From Thermoplasmata archaeon (GTDB lineage: Archaea > Thermoplasmatota > Thermoplasmata > UBA10834): DNA of 15,029 nucleotides. The notes below the pieces were generated by a model that saw only the letters and a list, made by a program, of their open reading frames with translations, was not told the origin of the DNA and searched no databases. The stretch covers positions 1 to 15,029 of the forward strand of contig JALOTO010000055.1 of the NCBI GenBank assembly GCA_025457845.1. The letters run 5' to 3'. Below are positions 13,242-15,029 of the stretch, in pieces; position 1 is the stretch's first letter, and each line of letters opens with the position of its first letter. The position numbers and the translations under genes are program-made.

Positions 13242-14129
13242 GTGAACCACATGATTCGCACCTACATCAGAGTGGACATGAGCAGCGAGGGCGAGTCGCC
13301 CAAGCAGATCATCGAGCGGATGAGGACCATAGGTGCGGTTCCGGTCGTGGGCGACTACGATTTCGAGCTCGACCTCGGGGACGACGAGAGAATCTTCGAC
13401 CGTCTCGAGGACATCCACCGCGCGCTCCGGGGGTCGAGTGTCAGGTACTCGGTCACGACGCGCACGGGCGCGGAAGCGACCGAGATGGACGAGCAGGGCA
13501 AGTGTGTCATCAGGCTCGCCGACCAGAAACCCGTCGAGCTGAAGAAGGCGGTCTACAAGGCCAAGCTCGACAGATGGCGCGAGATGGGGCTCGATGTCAG
13601 CGAGCTGCAGGCGCTCCTAGAGCAGGACCTCGACGATTTCAAGGAGAAGAGCAAGGACTTCCTGCGGACGCACCTGGACAACCTGTCAGTGGTGAAGGAC
13701 AAGCGGCCTCAGGAGAACCTGATCGACGGGCATGTCCTCGCACTGCTGGACGAGGACGGAAAGAGCATCGAGGACATCAAGTCCGCGACTCAGTACGGCG
13801 AGGAGATGGTGACCCTCTCCCTCGGAAGGCTCATCTCATCAGGCAGCGTGAGGATGGCGAAGATCGGCTCTCAGGAGCTGTACTGTCTCGTGCTCCCGCC
13901 GGCGCCGCCGACCAGGCGCCAGCTGAAGATGATCGCGGCGGCGGACGACTCCGAGGCGGAGGAGAGGATATGCAACGCGGCCTCTCCGGAGGGCTCCACG
14001 AAGGAGCAGCTGATCAGGACGTCGCGCCTCCCGCACGACCAGGCCGCGAAGGCCATCGCGTCCCTGTCGAAGAAGGGCAGGATAAGGGTCGTCCGGAAGG
14101 GCAGCTCCGCGCTGTTCTACGCCGCGTGA
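13242..14129 (+). CDS. Unknown protein with ferredoxin-like N-terminal domain and tandem C-terminal winged helices
   Basis: The protein has 295 residues from GTG 13242, or 292 from ATG 13251; the promoter position fits either. Residues about 5-75 (IRTYIRVDMSSEGESPKQ, then GDYDFELDL) show a beta-alpha-beta pattern like the ligand-binding domain of Lrp/AsnC regulators. A charged helical region (about 98-155) may form a coiled coil. Two winged-helix-like units follow: about 160-220 (HVLALLDEDGKSIEDIKS, then LSLGRLISSGSVRMAKIG) and about 235-295 (EERICNAASPEGSTKEQLIR, then AIASLSKKGRIRVVRKG). This suggests a nucleic-acid-binding or regulatory protein. I do not recognise a named family. It is divergent from priS across 116 bp, so the two may share regulation, but nothing direct shows this. 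Confidence 0.8.
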   Translation: MNHMIRTYIRVDMSSEGESPKQIIERMRTIGAVPVVGDYDFELDLGDDERIFDRLEDIHRALRGSSVRYSVTTRTGAEATEMDEQGKCVIRLADQKPVELKKAVYKAKLDRWREMGLDVSELQALLEQDLDDFKEKSKDFLRTHLDNLSVVKDKRPQENLIDGHVLALLDEDGKSIEDIKSATQYGEEMVTLSLGRLISSGSVRMAKIGSQELYCLVLPPAPPTRRQLKMIAAADDSEAEERICNAASPEGSTKEQLIRTSRLPHDQAAKAIASLSKKGRIRVVRKGSSALFYAA

Positions 14130-14171
14130 CGCGTCGAGCCCGGATGTCTGGCTGGGATGCTCGGATGCCAC

Positions 14172-14184
14172 AAAGGTTTATCTA
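14172..14184 (+). promoter_or_regulatory. TATA promoter of the ABC ATPase gene
   Basis: AAAGGTTTATCTA is a BRE/TATA-like sequence 40-52 bp before ATG 14224. It closely resembles the LX operon promoter. An SD-like GAGGT (14213-14217) lies 6 nt before the ATG. Confidence 0.55.
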
Positions 14185-14223
14185 AGAAACCTCCGATTGA
14201 GCGACGGCTCTAGAGGTCCATCG

Positions 14224-15029
14224 ATGGAGAACGCTCTCAGCATGCGGAAGGTCTGTTTCACCTACCGCGGAAATGCTGCGAAGTCCCTCGACGGAGTGGA
14301 CCTCGATGTCCGAAAGGGGGAGTTCGTCACCCTGCTGGGGGCCAACGGTTCCGGCAAGTCGACGATCTGCCTGCTCGCCAACGGGCTCATACCCCATGCC
14401 GTCCCCGGCACCCTCGAGGGCATCGTGGAGGTGTTCGGCGAGGGGACCACCGCGAAGAGCGTGGCCGAGATCTCGACCAGGGTCGGCATAGTCTTCCAGG
14501 AGCCGGAGAGCCAGCTGTTCTGCATGAGCGTCGAGGAGGAGGTCGCCTTCGGGCCAGAGAACCTGGCCGTCCCGAGGGAGGAGCTGATGGACAGGGTCCG
14601 GTGGGCGCTGTCGCTGGTCGGCCTCGAGGGCTACAACTCGCGCGCCCCGTCCACCCTGTCCGGCGGGGAGAAGCAGAGGGTCGCGATCGCCGCGGCCCTC
14701 TCGATGAGGCCCGACATGCTCGTCCTCGACGAGCCGGCATATGCGCTCGACCCCGTCGGGAGGCTCGAGCTCTTCGCCGTCCTCAGGGACCTCAAGGACA
14801 AGCACGGGATGACCGTGCTGCTTGCCGAGAGGGACGCGGAGGAGGCGGCCGCATTCTCGGACAAGCTCGCCCTCGTCAAGGGAGGGCGCATCGTCGCCCA
14901 GGGCCCCCCAAGGAGACTGGTCTGCGACCCGGACGCGTTCCGTGCCGCCGGGCTGGAGCCGACGCAGCTGGGCGAGGTCTCGTCCCAGCTGAACAAGAGG
15001 ATGGGCGGGTCCGAGTTCTCGTTCCTCAC
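14224..15029 (+). CDS. ABC transporter ATP-binding protein, EcfA/CbiO type (3' truncated by window)
   Basis: The frame is open from ATG 14224 to the window end (268 full codons). Motifs in order are Walker A GANGSGKST (39-47), Q-loop Q92 in VFQEPESQLF, signature LSGGE (145-149) and Walker B MLVLDEP (D169, E170). The D-loop follows as ALDPVG. The EEVAFGPENL stretch is typical of energy-coupling factor (ECF) and cobalt/biotin-type ATPases, which power uptake of vitamins or metal ions with an EcfT and a substrate-binding S component. Those partners would lie beyond the window. At the H-loop, where VLLAEHD is expected, the sequence has LLAERD, so the switch histidine appears to be Arg203. The tail (about 225-268) may start a second domain or a fused second ATPase. 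Confidence 0.9.
   Translation, partial: MENALSMRKVCFTYRGNAAKSLDGVDLDVRKGEFVTLLGANGSGKSTICLLANGLIPHAVPGTLEGIVEVFGEGTTAKSVAEISTRVGIVFQEPESQLFCMSVEEEVAFGPENLAVPREELMDRVRWALSLVGLEGYNSRAPSTLSGGEKQRVAIAAALSMRPDMLVLDEPAYALDPVGRLELFAVLRDLKDKHGMTVLLAERDAEEAAAFSDKLALVKGGRIVAQGPPRRLVCDPDAFRAAGLEPTQLGEVSSQLNKRMGGSEFSFL

Noticed and set aside
13242..14129. Initial idea that this gene is translation initiation factor aIF2 alpha
   Set aside because: There is no S1-type RNA-binding domain at the N-terminus and the C-terminal half reads as two winged helices.
1..15029. CRISPR arrays, insertion sequences, tRNA or rRNA genes
   Set aside because: I saw no regularly spaced repeats, transposase motifs, terminal inverted repeats or tRNA cloverleaf sequences on either strand.

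Overview
The window is from an archaeon. It carries an Orc1/Cdc6 initiator, an archaeal primase small subunit (PriS), TiaS, ribosomal protein LX, prefoldin alpha and FtsY. Promoters are archaeal TATA boxes, often placed so that transcripts would be leaderless or nearly so. The DNA is GC-rich and compact. Gene content and several small lineage-type membrane proteins suggest Euryarchaeota, probably a Thermoplasmata-type lineage, but I cannot fix the lineage from this window.

Layout. 1-387: 3' end of an archaeal/eukaryotic-type signal peptidase I. 390-1625 (-): orc1/cdc6. 1626-2035: a 410-bp AT-rich intergenic region with inverted ORB-like elements around a palindrome, a good candidate for the replication origin. 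2036-3313 (+): hflX, followed by an isolated, very well conserved ORB in a 47-bp gap. 3361-3744 (-): small two-helix membrane protein. 3793-4509 (+): membrane-anchored protein with two OB-like domains. 4534-5871 (+): tiaS. 5944-7119 (+): bacterial-type acetyl-CoA acetyltransferase. 7185-8423 (+): M20 metallopeptidase. 8420-10042 (-): three-gene operon transcribed in the order LX, pfdA, ftsY. 10146-10991 (+): biotin-synthase-like radical SAM protein. 10995-11849 (-): unknown membrane protein. 11893-13125 (-): priS. 13242-14129 (+): protein with tandem winged helices. 14224-15029 (+): ECF-type ABC ATPase, running off the end.

How the genes relate. Orc1, the candidate origin, the isolated ORB and PriS make this an origin-proximal region. 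HflX, TiaS, LX, prefoldin, FtsY and the signal peptidase are translation, folding and secretion functions. The thiolase and M20 genes are metabolic. There are no tRNA or rRNA genes, insertion sequences, CRISPR arrays or obvious phage genes.

The points most worth a second look are the candidate origin, the near-perfect isolated ORB downstream of hflX, and a frame break in ftsY. The break looks like loss of 13 bp that removes the conserved GTGQ loop; the original reading frame resumes after it and ends where expected. I saw no clear undescribed multi-gene defence or mobile system.
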